DNA from: Mallotus nudiflorus
Lineage: Eukaryota; Streptophyta; Magnoliopsida; Malpighiales; Euphorbiaceae
Direction of reading: 5' to 3'
NCBI GenBank assembly: GCA_947683625.1
Contig: CANTUR010000037.1
Coordinates: 3,000,501-3,064,500 of the forward strand
Length of the DNA stretch: 64,000 nucleotides
The translations under genes and the position numbers were made by a program. Shown here piece after piece: positions 45,682 to 56,689 of this stretch (the first letter of the stretch is position 1; every line of letters starts with the position of its first letter). Below the pieces are notes generated by a model. The model had not been told where the DNA came from, did not search any database, and saw only the letters and a list, made by a program, of their open reading frames with translations.

Positions 45682-46592
45682 GTGAGTGTGATTCCAAGCT
45701 TTGTTTCACTTAAAATGGTCTTAATTTGCTTAGGTTTTGATTTTTCGATTTCGGCCATTTTAGGGTTCTTGAATTTTTGAACTTCAATTTGATTGATTCA
45801 TGAAAAGTCCATTAACAAATGTTGTTCCCCTTAGCTTAATATACATGTGTGAATTTTTGTGGAATTTTTGGAGATTATTTTGATTTTTGGGTATTTTTGA
45901 ATATTTTAATATTATTTTCTAATTTTCGGAAATTAATTAATTAAATTATGAAATTGTGTTTTATGATAATTATAGGTGTTGAATTGAATTATAGGAATTT
46001 ATTTGGAATTTTTATGAATTTCTATGTATTTATTTTGAATTATTTAGGTTTATGTAATTTTGGGAAAATTAGGTTAATTGTGTTTTTAATTGAAATTTAT
46101 TGGTAAATTGAGTTTAATTATTGATAAATGTGTTGAGAAAATTAATTTTGGATAATTATACTATTTTTGGTGAATTTTTGAAGTAATTATAGTATATTTA
46201 TATATATAGGGGCATTTTGGTAATTTTACATGAAATTGGCTAAAAATGTAATTTAGTTGGTTTTAATAGTTATTTAAGGTATAAAAATGATTTCTACAAA
46301 TTATTTAGTATTTTTAATTAATTAAAACTATTTTTCGTGAATTATTTTCAATTATATATATAATATACGATTTTACTAATAAAATGAGTTTATATCGGTT
46401 TTTAATGTGTTTTAAGGTTAATTATGTAATTTCTACTTATAAAATAAATTTCTATGATATAAGGGTATTTTTGGTAATTCTGAAATTGTTCCGTGAATTG
46501 TGGATCCCGGTCGGTAGATTGTAGTTTGGAGTTCGACCGAGAGGTTGTGGATGAATTGTTGTGCCTGTTTTTCGAAGTGTGTTTCTTTGCAG
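45682..46592 (+). other. Intron-like interval 1 in LTR copy C
   Basis: A perfect CCG-GTGAGT donor ends a GC-rich segment (45420-45681). TGTTTCTTTGCAG closes a 911-bp AT-rich interval (about 80 percent AT by eye). Copy A has the same boundaries 917 bp apart. The segment after the acceptor (GGTCGGCTCTACTC) is conserved in all seven LTRs as G(G/A)(A/T/G)(C/T)GGCTCTACC-like sequence. Confidence 0.5.
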
Positions 46593-46851
46593 GGTCGGCT
46601 CTACTCTTTGAGTAGAGAGATGTTCGTTTTATAGGGGAGGTTCTGTCGAATTTTAGGTAGAATTCTCGTAAAACGTGATGTCCGGTCGAACCCTAATTTT
46701 GTTTCTGTGTTTAATATTCTAGATCGAGTTTCTAAGATTTTCTGTTAGGCTTATTTTGATTTCCGTCGCTATTTATTGTTTATTTAGCTGCGCTGAGACC
46801 GAGGCCTAGTGGACCAAGCCCGTCGGACCCATCTCGTGAAGCGCACTAAGT

Positions 46852-47736
46852 GTGAGTTACTATTTTATATATATATGCTTTAGGATGCATGATTTTAGAA
46901 ATATATGTTTTATTTTGATTAAATATGCATAAATAATGTGATTAGTATTTAAGTATATCTTTAGTTTATTTTGGTATATATTAAATTATATGCATGTTTT
47001 ATTAATGAACTGTGTTTAAAATGTTTTCAAATATATCTCTAGTTTATTTTGTAATTTAATTGGATTTATTTGACGTATATATACTCGAAATATACCTGGT
47101 TTACTTTTAGTATATTTTCAGTATATATATGGGTTATGTTGTTATTTTATTTAAGTTCATGCATCATTTATTTTTATGAATGTATGATTTATATTTAAAA
47201 TGAAGGATATCGATAGAACGTGATACCTAGTGGGCAACACTAGGACCGAGTGCGTACAGGTACGCTTATAGCATTTAGGCTATATTACTAACTATTTGTG
47301 GATACTGATTGAATTTGATTATCTGATGTGTGATGTGTGTTGGGTGTGATTGCTGGAGCTCGGTTGACCTAGTGTCTCGGGGCCAATCACACTGACAGTC
47401 AGACTGCTGGAGCTCGGTTGACTTAGTGTCTCGGGGCCAGTCTACTGTCCAAATGGATTAAGTGAACCTATTTGGAATAAGTGAGTCTATATGGCTAGAA
47501 TGTTGTCTAACACTGTTTTGAGGTCGCAATATTCTAGGGTTTTATTTGATCCTTCATAAACTGTGATTTTCAATAAAAATATATAAAAGGATTTTACAGC
47601 ATCTGTGTGTATTTGCCTGTATATATACATATTATATATACTTTTGACTGTGTGCATTGGCATTTAGTATGCATGTATATATATTATAGTAATTCACTCA
47701 GTGAGGTCTGACTCCCCTCCATTGACATATTTTCAG
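46852..47736 (+). other. Intron-like interval 2 in LTR copy C
   Basis: A GTGAGT donor (46852-46857) follows the GC-rich segment 46788-46851 (acceptor-like TTTATTTAG before it). CATATTTTCAG closes an 885-bp interval. The downstream segment contains the conserved GCCCCGGCTTC near 47793. Splicing is inferred. Confidence 0.45.
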
Positions 47737-48245
47737 GAGAATCATCGTCTTCAGACCTCAGTAGCAGGCTTGTACGCCGAATTTCTTCCGCCCCGGCTTC
47801 TTTATGTAAACTGCTCACTTGAGTTTTATTTTATCTAGACACTGCAGTAGTCATTAAATTATTAAAGAAATGTTGTATTATATTTGAACTGGATTTGTAT
47901 TAAAATAGTTTATATATATATGAGATGAGTATTTAATTTAAATCCAGTTGGTGAAAATGTTATTATGATATTTATGATTTTTATTTTCGTTGCATTATAT
48001 ATTGTTATTACTATTGCATGTTTTATTTTATTTTTTTAGGCTTGCTATGGGTTCCGGATTCGAAAGAATTCCCGTTCCCTAGCGCCAGTCATATAATAAT
48101 AAAACCCTAAAATAATGATAATAATATCTATCTCAATTAAATAGAAAAATAATTAACAATTGTATAATATAATTTAAAATTAATTATTAATAACACAAAT
48201 TCAAAAATTACTTTATTTAAATTAAAAAAAATATGGGGTATTACA

Positions 48246-48258
48246 ATCTTCCCTCCTT
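48246..48258 (-). other. Gypsy polypurine tract
   Basis: On the minus strand AAGGAGGGAAGAT directly precedes the LTR start TGTAATACCCC. This is the expected plus-strand primer. Confidence 0.8.
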
Positions 48259-48303
48259 ATAAGAATTCGTCCCCGAATTCAAGAAAAGAAAAAATTACAA
48301 GGC

Positions 48304-49482
48304 TTAAGAGGAAAAGAGATATGGGAAAGAAACTCGCATCTCAACTTCAGTTTCCCAAGTGCAATCCTCAGCAGAATGGTTACTCCATAGCACCTTCACC
48401 ATCGGTATCTCCTTAGTCCGCAACTATCGTATTTGGCTATCCACAATCGCCACTGGATACTCCTCGTAGGTCAGATTATTGCTAAGCTCTACGGCTTGAG
48501 GTTGTAGAATGTGAGATGGATCAGGAATGTATTTCCTCAGCATAGATACATGGAATACAGGATGGATTCTCGATAGTTCTGGTGGCAACACCAATCTATA
48601 TGCCACTTCACCCACTCTAGATCGAATCTCAAACGATCCAATGTATCTAGGAGTTAGCTTACCCTTCTTGCCAAATCTTATGACTCCTTTCATTGGAGAC
48701 ACCTTCAGGAACACCATGTCTCCAATCATAAAGGATAAATCCTTCCTCCTAGGGTCAGCATAGCTCTTATGTCTACTGAAGGTTGTCTTCAATCTTTGCT
48801 GTATGATGAGGACTTTCTCTAAAGTCACCTGCACTAACTCTGGACTAAATAACTATCTTTCAACAATCTCCTAACATAATGGTGATATGCACTTCCTACC
48901 GTATAGTGCCTCATACGTAGCCATTTCAATGCTAGCATGATAGCTATTATTGTAAGCAAACTCAATCAATGGCAAGTGTGAATCCCACTATCCTCCAAAG
49001 TCAATCACAGACATCCTCAACATATCTTCTAACGTCTGGATGGTCCTCTATGATTGACCATCTGTTTGAGGATGGAAGGCTATACTGAAATCCAATCTAG
49101 TGCCCAAAGCCTTCTGTAATTCTTATTACAAGACTGAGCTGAACGTGGCTCCTTTGTCCGATACTATACTCACTAGTACTCTATGTAGACAAATAATCCT
49201 ATTGACATAAAGTCTCACCAGTCTATCAGTAGAGTACATCTTCTTTATTGGTAGAAAGTGTGCTGACTTGGTTAGCCTGTCAACAATCACCCAAATAGCA
49301 TCATAACCTCCTGTAGTCCAAGGTAGTCCAATCATAAAGTCTATAGCTATCATGTCCCATTTCCATTCGGGAATTGGCATAGGTTGCAATAATCCCGAGG
49401 GTCTCTAATGTTCAAGCTTCACTTGCTGACAAGTCAGGCATCTAAACACAAACTCTGCAATATCCTTCTTCATTCCATTCCA
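48304..49482 (-). pseudogene. Gypsy integrase with chromodomain-like tail
   Basis: Conceptual minus-strand translation, same frame as RT. The zinc region has YSIHPGSTKM and RCLTCQQ, but an expected His of the HHCC motif reads Tyr in EAYFSAYSIHPG. The catalytic core has AIDFMIGLPWTTGG (first Asp) and SIVSDKGATF (second Asp). The later part is lost or scrambled by stops near 49126 and 48840. The C-terminal part (48834-48424) has the GPY/F-like block TPRYIGSFEIRSRVGEVAYRL and HPVFHVSMLRKY. It then has LTYEEYPVAIVD, a stop at 48424, and RTKEIPMVKVLW ... CTWE, which is the chromodomain pattern. The natural stop is TAA at 48306-48304. The tail would target insertion to chromatin in an active relative. 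Confidence 0.85.
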
Positions 49483-50322
49483 CTAAAATGTATCTTTCAA
49501 GTCCTGATACATCTTGGTAGAGCCTGGATGAATACTATAAGCAGAAAAATATGCCTCTTCCATAATTTCCTTCCTCAAGTCGTCAACATCCGACACATAA
49601 ATCCTAGTGCCCAACCGCAATACACCTTCTCTGTCAACCACAAAGTCTCTTAACCGCCCTTGTTGCACTTCATACATAATCCTTTGCAACTGCAGGTCTT
49701 TATTCTGAGCTGCTTTAACTCGATCCAAGTATACTGATCGTACCCTGAATTGAGCTAAAAGGCACTTTTTAGTAACTTTCAACTGCAACCTTTGATCAAT
49801 CAATCCGTGCAACTCCTTGACAATGGGTCTCCTTTCTGTGCTGATATGGGCAAGACTGCTCACTGAATTTCTACTCAAGGCATCAGCAATAACATTTGCC
49901 TTGCTTGGATGGTACAAAATAGAACAACCATAATCCTTAAGAAGTTCCATCCATCTTCTCTGCCTCAAATTCAAGTCCCTTTGTTGGAAGATATACTTTA
50001 AGCTCTTATGATTGGTGTATATCTCACATGTAACCCCATACAAGTAATGACTCCATATCTTCAAAATAAACATGACGGCTGCCATTTAAAAATCATGAGT
50101 AGGATAGTTTTGCTCATGCTTCTTCAGCTGCCTCAAAGCATAAGCAATTACTTGGCCATTTTGCATCAATACACAGCCTAATCCTACTCTAGAAGCATCA
50201 CAATACACCGTATACCCTTCATTTCCAGAGGATAAAGTTAGAATTGGAGCTTACGTCAACAAATCCTTCAACAACTGGAAGTGCTCTTCACATCTGTCTG
50301 TCCACACAAACTTAGCACTCTT
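49483..50322 (-). pseudogene. Gypsy RNase H and connection region
   Basis: In frame with RT. The block YTVYCDASRVGLGCVLMQNG carries the first catalytic Asp near 50190-50230. VIAYALRQLKKHEQNYPTHD follows. Then IYTNHKSLKYIFQQRDLNLR and YHPSKANVIADALSR appear in the long open stretch 50085-49483. At least three in-frame stops lie between 50338 and 50086, and another (TGG to TAG type) ends the stretch. The domain removes element RNA after first-strand synthesis in active relatives. Confidence 0.88.
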
Positions 50323-51120
50323 CTAGGTCAACCTTGTCAAAGGTGCGACAATTTTGGAGAAATCCTTCATAAATCTCCTGTAGTAGCCTGCTAAACCCAG
50401 GAAACTCCGTACTTCTCTAACTGTAGTCAGCCTCAGCCACTCTGTAATAGCTTCTATCTTCTTAGGGTCCACTTGTATGCCATCTTTAGAAACCACGTGG
50501 CCTAAAAATGCCACTTGATTCAACCAAAACTTGCACTTCGAAAACTTGGCATATAACCTATGCTCCCTTAAAGTCTAAAGCATCCTTCTCAGATGCATAA
50601 CATGCTCAGCTTCACTCTTGGAATAAACAAAGATGTCATCAATGAAGACTATTATAAACCAGTCCAAGTATGGCCTGAACACCCTTTTCATCAAGTCTAT
50701 AAAGGCTATTGGAGCATTAATCAACCCAAAGGACATTACCAGGAACTCATAATGGCCATATCTTATCCGAAATGCTATCTTGGGCTCGTCACCACTTTTG
50801 ATCCTCAACTGGTGATACCCATATCTCAAGTCTATTTTAGAGAAGCATGTAGCACCTTGAAGCTGATCGAACAAGTCATCGATCCTTGGAAGTGGATACT
50901 TGTTCTTAATGGTAACCTTGTTCAACTGCCTGTAATCAATATAGAATCGAAGGCTACCATCCTTTTTCTTCACAAACGGAGCATCCCAAGGCGATATACT
51001 GGGCCTTATAAAACCTTTATCGAGCAACTCCTGTAACTGCTCCTTCAACTCCTGTAATTCAGCTGGTGCCATTCTGTAGGGTGGCATAGAAATAGGATTT
51101 GTACCAGGTATAACATCGAT
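50323..51120 (-). pseudogene. Gypsy reverse transcriptase
   Basis: Conceptual translation shows the usual chromovirus RT blocks. They are PPYRMAPAELQELKEQL, GFIRPSISPWDAP, VKKKDGSLRFYIDYRQLNK, YPLPRIDDLFDQLQGA, FSKIDLRYGYHQL, and the catalytic FIDDIFVYS near 50620-50645. VAFLGHVVSKDGIQVDPKKI and RSFLGLAGYYRRFMKDFSKI follow. A stop at 50577-50575 separates the two parts in the same frame and fits a CAG-to-TAG change. Catalytic residues are kept, but the protein cannot be made whole. Confidence 0.92.
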
Positions 51121-51412
51121 ACAGAAATCTATCTCCTGTCTGGTGGTAATCCCAGTAATTCTTCAGGAAAGACATCCATAAATTCACACACCACTAGCAC
51201 CTATTCGATTGCCCCATTCTCTATCTCAACATCTCTTACTATTGCCAAGTAACCTTGACAACCCCTTCTAAGCATCTTCTGGGCTGTAATGGCAGAAATG
51301 AGATTACGAGGCATAAAGCTCTTTTCACCTTTAAAATAGAACTCTCTTCATTCGAAATGCTAAACACCACTTCTTTCTCTAGAAAATTCACTGAAGCATA
51401 ATACCTCAATAA

Positions 51413-51646
51413 CTAATCCATACCCAAAATGATGTCGAATTCCAACACATCAAGTAACACCAAGTCCGCCAATAATTCTCTACCATCAACTGACACCAGA
51501 CACAAAGGAAAGAAGATATCTATCTCCAACTTGTCACTAAGAGGAGTCGATACAGATAGAGGAAAGGACAACCTGGAAGGCTGCCACTCAATTCTCGAAG
51601 CAAACACAAGGGATATGAATGAATGCGAAGTGTCGAGGTCAAACAA
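51413..51646 (-). pseudogene. Gypsy aspartic protease
   Basis: The open stretch reads FDLDTSHSFIS near its start, the position of the usual FDPGATHSFIS active site; Pro and Gly are replaced by Leu and Asp. The downstream VDGRELLADLVLLDV and FDIILGMD blocks are typical of chromovirus protease. It is in a different frame from RT, so at least one indel lies between 51413 and 51090. Inactive. Confidence 0.85.
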
Positions 51647-51720
51647 TACTCTAGCATCACGTGCACAGACTGAGAGAATACCTGCTACTACTGTGTTAGA
51701 AGTCTGAGCATCCTGCGGTG

Positions 51721-53130
51721 TCAGAGTGAAAACTTATGCTTGGCCACGACCTGCCTGCTGAGATATCGAAGGCTGCACAAACCCATGACCACTAGGCCTA
51801 CCAACTGAACCTCAACCTTGATGGCCCATAAACTGTGGCGGTCTCTACTGTGGTTGTACTGGTGCTCTGTACTGCTGTGGCATTGGATAGTAAGGCTGAG
51901 CCACTGATGAAGATGAACCCTGATCATACTGTGGTTGATATCCAGAGTGAGAAAAAGCTCTGGCAAGATGACCAACCTATCCACATTTGAAGCAAGCGCT
52001 CGACAATAAATGACACAGGCCCTGATGGAATCGACCACAACTCGCACATGTACTGGCTCCAGACCCAGAACTACTCTGTCCTGAGCTCTGCCCACTACTA
52101 CTACTACTGACTCCAGTACTAAATTTGTGACCTTTACCACTTTTCCTATTCGTAGCATAACCATGACGACCAACTCGGTGAGTCCTGGACCTTCTACTAC
52201 TATGCTGTGAACTACCTGCAGCCTGTTGACTCGTACTACCAATATGAAATGTTGGCTGCTAGTACCCGAGAGCTACACCATATCCATTACCACCGACCAT
52301 ACAAGGGTCTAACATGGTGCCCTAGTGGATCTATCGCCTCTCAATCAGACGGGCCTCCTCTATAACACTCTCCAGGGTGCGGTTATTAGTACGCATACCA
52401 ATAAAATCTGGCCCCAAACCAGTGATATATAACTCTACTGCTCTGTAGGGATCTCTCCTGATGTCCTCTGCATGTCAAGATAGCCTGTTAAACTCTCTAG
52501 TGTAGTCCTCCACTGACCTATCCCCTTTGGTAATGTGAAGCAACTACTACTTGTAAGCATCTCTGGTGGCTGGAGGACAGAAGAATCTTAGGAAGCGATC
52601 CTTAAACTCTAGCCAAGTTAACTAATGCATGGACAGTTGAATTGATTGCATAAACCAGTCTTGAGTTACCGCTTGGACTTACAACTCCACAATCATTATC
52701 CACTGGTAGTTCGTGTGTCTTGTCCTGGTACGTGCCTCAATCGCATTAATGAAGTCCAAAGCGTCACCCGTACCATCAAAGGAAACTCTACCAATCCGAG
52801 AGTAGAGGAGTGCTACATCAGTATCTGTCATCTCCTGATTCCTCTATTGTAACATTTATTGCATAAAGGGCATCACCTGATTCAAAGCTGCAAGACCCTG
52901 ATTAATTCCTACTAGTCCAGTTACAAAAGCTGTGGGGTCTATAGCTGGAGCTTCAGGCCCAACTGGTTACTAATCAGGAATCTCAACTGCAACTACCCTA
53001 GCTTGACCTCTACCTTTACCTCTACCTCTACCTCTGCCCCTATGATGTGGAGCAGGAGGAAGAGCCTCATCATGCACAGACTTCAAGTCCAAAAGTCGGA
53101 TTAGCAATGGGGTCTGTTCCCACATGCCTC
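51721..53130 (-). pseudogene. Gypsy gag remnant
   Basis: Pieces in several frames include a start-like MRHVGTDP near 53128 and an RGRGRGRGKGRGQ tract near 53000-53045. GLAALNQVMPFMQ lies near 52870. The capsid-type blocks RFLRFFCPPATRDAYK and VEDYTREFNRLS-like sequence lie near 52500-52590, with ELYITGLGPDFIGMR near 52410. Near 51960-52010 is a zinc knuckle of the form CFKCG-stop-VGHLAR, where TAG replaces the usual Gln codon and the last Cys is lost. Many stops and shifts make it nonfunctional. An active Gag would form the particle and package element RNA. Confidence 0.82.
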
Positions 53131-53285
53131 ATTCTGAAAAAAATAAAGAAAATCGAATTCGAAACAAGACAAGAGTATTTAACGCAACGCGGAATTAGAA
53201 ACAAGAATATCACAAAGATAATTATTAACCTAATCACTGCAGTAGTTACATAGAAAGATAGACATAGATAATTAATCAAACTTAT

Positions 53286-53297
53286 GCTCTAATACCA
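53286..53297 (-). other. Gypsy primer-binding site (initiator Met tRNA type)
   Basis: On the minus strand TGGTATTAGAGC lies a few bases after the 5' LTR end. It matches 11 of 12 bases of the plant initiator-Met complement TGGTATCAGAGC; the mismatch is a C-to-T transition. Confidence 0.85.
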
Positions 53298-53301
53298 ACT
53301 T

Positions 53302-55616
53302 TGTCACGACCCGAACCTGAGGGCATGTGACCGGCACTAGGGAATGGGTAGGCATAAGGCCCCCGAAACCCATAGTAAGCCTTAAAGAAAAGAAAAATAA
53401 AACCTTCAAATTTAAAACTTTATTTCATAAAAGAACACATTATCAAACTGATTTTTCTAAAAATAAACATAATCATGCACAATATAAAAATATTCTCCAT
53501 TATCAAATATCATAAATTAATCTTAAACATTATACATAAGCGTGATTCATTAAAAATCTAATACATAAGTATATTTAAGTTATACAACTCATAATACACA
53601 CATTACTGCAGTATGCTAGAGTTACTACTACAGTATAGCTCACAATAACCTACATAATATAGCCAGTAATGAAGAAATCCAGCGTAGAGGCGGTCTGAGG
53701 TCGAACTCCCAAGCTCTTGAAAAAAAATAGATTGAGGGGAATCAGACCTTACTGAGTAAGTTAATAAAAAGCGTTGTACGGTTTGAAAACCTTTTTGAAA
53801 ATCATATAGTTATAGTGAAAATAATTTATAACGTATATATATATATATAGCTTTTGAAAAACCTCAGTAGAACCCTAAACCTAAATTTCTAAATGGTCAA
53901 CTGGGCCCACTTAATCCAACTAGACCGTCGATCCCCGAGAGCAAAGGCATCAACCGAGGCACTAAGCCGTAGTTATCCATTTAATCCAAGTACATGGCAC
54001 TGGCGATCCTTAAGAGCTAAGGCATCCACTGAGGCACCCATCCTAGTCCATTATTAACTTTCCAATCACTGGCGGTCCTCGAGAGTAAAGGCTTCCACCA
54101 AGGCACCCATTCCAGTTTATATCCATAAGTCATAAATACATCGGATCCATCTCTCAATCTCTACCATGTGCACACGGTCCTGGTAAAACCCACCAGGTAG
54201 CCCGTTCTATCAAAATTTCTCAAAACTAATTATAAATAAATAAAATGGAATTAAATCTTAAATAGCATCATTTAAATTAAATAAATCATATAATAAATAC
54301 TAAAAATATGAGTTCACGTATCTTTAAATAAAATACATGCACAAATCAATTTATCAACTTACAAGTCATGTGAGAAGGCTGACGACCGCGCGTCTGCCTC
54401 GATCCAACAGCTCCTGCTTCGGTATTCTCTAGAAAAGAAAATAACAGACCTATTTTAAAAACACGTCTATAGAATTAAAATCGAGAATCGACAGAAATAG
54501 TAAAATTCTAGACTGACTCGAGAAAGACCGGATAAGACTCGATAAATAAGGGGAAAACCCTAATTAACGCTAGGAATTTACGGAAGATGTCACGTTTTAT
54601 GAGAAAATCTACCAAAATTTCGACAGAGTCTCCTCTGTAAAACGGACATCTCTCTACCATAGGTAGAGCCATTCCTACACAGAAAAATACCCTTATGGTA
54701 TTCACAGACATTCACACTCGAAATTCCAACAAATTTATTTTCTTTTAACATATATTTTATTAATTTTAATTAAAACACACATCTAAACCGATATTCCAAC
54801 AAAATTCAACTCTAGCCCAATTATTCCATAAAATTTTCCTAATATATATATATATATTAACATATATAAATCATAAAAACCTAAAAATAATTATAACAAA
54901 ATATTATATAAATTCTAACATAATTAACATAATTTATATTCATTTTCCAAATAATCAAATCTAAAGTAATAAAATTATAATTAACTAAATAACTTTAAAA
55001 TATAATTTTATAAACCCAAATATATAATAATCATACAAAATCATAAACCAAAAATCAACCCAGAAACAACCTAAAAATAACTCTGCGCAACTCACATTCA
55101 ATCTAAATTTTCGACGCTGGAAATGGGTGGCAGTGGCGAGGCTTGGTGTCAAATGACGTCTGAGAAGGTGAGGAAGGCTGAGGGAGCAAAAACAGTGCCG
55201 ATCTAGCTCCGACAGTGGTGAGGAAGCTTCAAACCGAGAGAGAGAGGAAGACCGGAGGAAGAAAAGGAGAAGGAGGAGGTACTGGCGGCTGCTACGGCGG
55301 TGATGGCTGCTCCGGGAAGGCCATGGAGCGCCGGAGGGAGAGGGAGTGACAGTGATGATGACAAATGGGATGAGGGCGCTGTGGTTTGGTGAGGTTCGGG
55401 TTTTTTCTTGGTAAGTTTCTTCCTTTCATGTATATATATATATATATATATACCCAAAATAATATATGATAATAAACCCTAAAATAATGATAATAATATC
55501 TATCTCAATTAAGTAGCAAAATAATTAACAATTGTATAATATAATTTAAAATTAATTATTAATAACACAAATTCAAAAATTACTTTATTTAAATTAAAAA
55601 AATATAGAGTATGACA
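53302..55616 (-). repeat. Gypsy 5' LTR with internal deletion (family 2)
   Basis: It starts TGTCACGACCCGAACC and ends TAGAGTATGACA on the plus strand, 2315 bp. Compared with the 3' LTR it lacks about 600 bp: the sequence jumps at 54719 from ACACTCGAAATTCCAAC to TTTATTTTCTTTTAAC, matching 43450 and about 44048 of the other copy. It also lacks the (AC)n region. Sense-strand splice-like signals are donor 1 AT-GTGAGT (near 55090), acceptor 1 TCTGTGTAG (near 54676) and donor 2 TTGTAAGT (near 54360). Confidence 0.88.
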
Positions 55617-55807
55617 AAATTTCTTTAGTCTCGTTTAAACTCATAAACTTCAAGTGAAATAGTGAGTTTGGCTTAAACTCGGCTCGATTATAAATGAACT
55701 AAGTTCGAGATAGTCAAAACTCGGCTTGGCCTAAGCACCAAGCAGGCTCACCCTTAAGCCTTATGCTAAGGCCTATGCCTAAGACCCCTTAAAATATAGG
55801 CCTCTAT

Positions 55808-55838
<31 letters not shown>

Positions 55839-56689
55839 TAATTTTTTATCCTATTATATTTTTTTCTAGAATTAGTGGCTATTTTATTTACAAAATAAAA
55901 TTTATTTTCAAAATAAAATTTATTTTTTAAATAACTTCACTATTAAATACGTAAAATAAATTATATTCAATGGTATTAAAAGTAAATATAAATAAAATTA
56001 TAGTTTAAATTTATTTATCTCTTTTTTTGTTATATTTTGTTACTTTTCAATTAAATTATTGGCTAGATAATTTTATTTTTATTTTTAAATTTATAATATT
56101 TTAAAAAATTATTATGTACTGCTTAAAGCAAAAACTAGGAGAAAAATGACAAATAGAGGCCACTATCTCCTTTTAACCAATTAAATTTTATTATAGTTCT
56201 TTATAATTTATAAGTTTACTCTCTTTTATTAAAATTTCATTGATTTCCCATACTTCCAATATAATAAATTAAATTAAATATATATATAATTTTTTAGTTG
56301 AAAAAATTTAAAATTTGCGCTTTTAAATTAGGATCCAAATTTGGTATTAATTTCAATTTTTTTTTCAATTTATTTAATTTTAATAACAGAAAATAGTTAA
56401 TATCTAAAAAAATAATAATTAATTAATGATTTTAAATCTTAAAAAAAAAAAATTACTCCTAGGGCCACAATTGCCCTTTGCCGGCCTGTCACCAAGTTTG
56501 GTGAGTTTTGACGTTCATATAGAGTGTCACCTTCACATCTGTTCTACCGATTTGGTATGGTTTACAGTTGCACCTCAATATTGGCGTGAGTTTCTTCATC
56601 ACTCCTCATGCAAATTAAGCTAGAATAGCAATTTGCCCTTCGAACTTCAAACCGATGATCAACTCAGTTTATAAATTAACTTTCTAATT
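55617..56689. other. AT-rich noncoding stretch
   Basis: The first ~170 bp contain CTCGGCTCGAT, AACTCGGCTTGGCC and similar motifs that also appear left of the gypsy element (41690-41830). The gypsy element probably inserted into an older repeat of this type. An (AT)n run lies near 55808-55833. No gene is seen. Confidence 0.5.

Larger units (their letters stand above)
44902..48090 (+). mobile_element. Nested solo LTR, gypsy family 1 (copy C)
   Basis: It starts TGTAATATTCCGTG on the plus strand, the exact reverse of the family 1 end, and runs to CCCTAGCGCCAGTC at 48090. ATATA precedes it (44897-44901) and follows it (48091-48095), so the target duplication survives although the last ~25 bp of the LTR (up to GGTCGTGACA) are deleted. 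The gypsy 3' LTR resumes directly with AATAAAACCCTAAAATAATG, which matches the 5' LTR near 55465. Orientation is opposite to the host element. Copy C shows the clearest exon/intron-like signals of all copies. Confidence 0.9.
42034..48245 (-). repeat. Gypsy 3' LTR, interrupted (family 2)
   Basis: It starts TGTCACGACCTGAAC and ends GGGGTATTACA on the plus strand. It is made of 42034-44901 and 48096-48245 (about 3.0 kb together), interrupted by copy C. Compared with the 5' LTR it shows many C/T and G/A differences: about ten in the first 140 bp, all transitions. It carries donor 1 (AAG-GTGAGT, sense strand, 44437-44432), acceptor 1 (TCTGTGCAG, near 43406), donor 2 (CCT-GTAAGT, near 43092), (AT)n at 43604-43661, and (AT)n/(AC)n at 44750-44792. 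Confidence 0.88.
42034..55616 (-). mobile_element. Decayed Ty3/gypsy chromovirus with nested LTR
   Basis: On the minus strand the full plan of a Ty3/gypsy element can be read: 5' LTR (55616-53302), initiator-Met-type PBS (53297-53286), gag, protease, RT, RNase H, integrase, chromodomain-like tail, PPT (48258-48246) and 3' LTR (48245-42034). The 3' LTR is split by solo LTR copy C at 44902-48090. RT before integrase defines Ty3/gypsy, and the tail plus ~3-kb LTRs fit the Tekay/Del-type chromoviruses (lineage is an inference). RT to the pol end lies in one frame broken only by stop codons; a frameshift separates protease. The outer flanks are A-rich and no clear target duplication is seen. The element is dead. 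Confidence 0.92.

Noticed and set aside
50593..51036. 147-codon plus-strand frame
   Set aside because: It is the antisense shadow of the gypsy reverse transcriptase, which has clear domain motifs on the minus strand.
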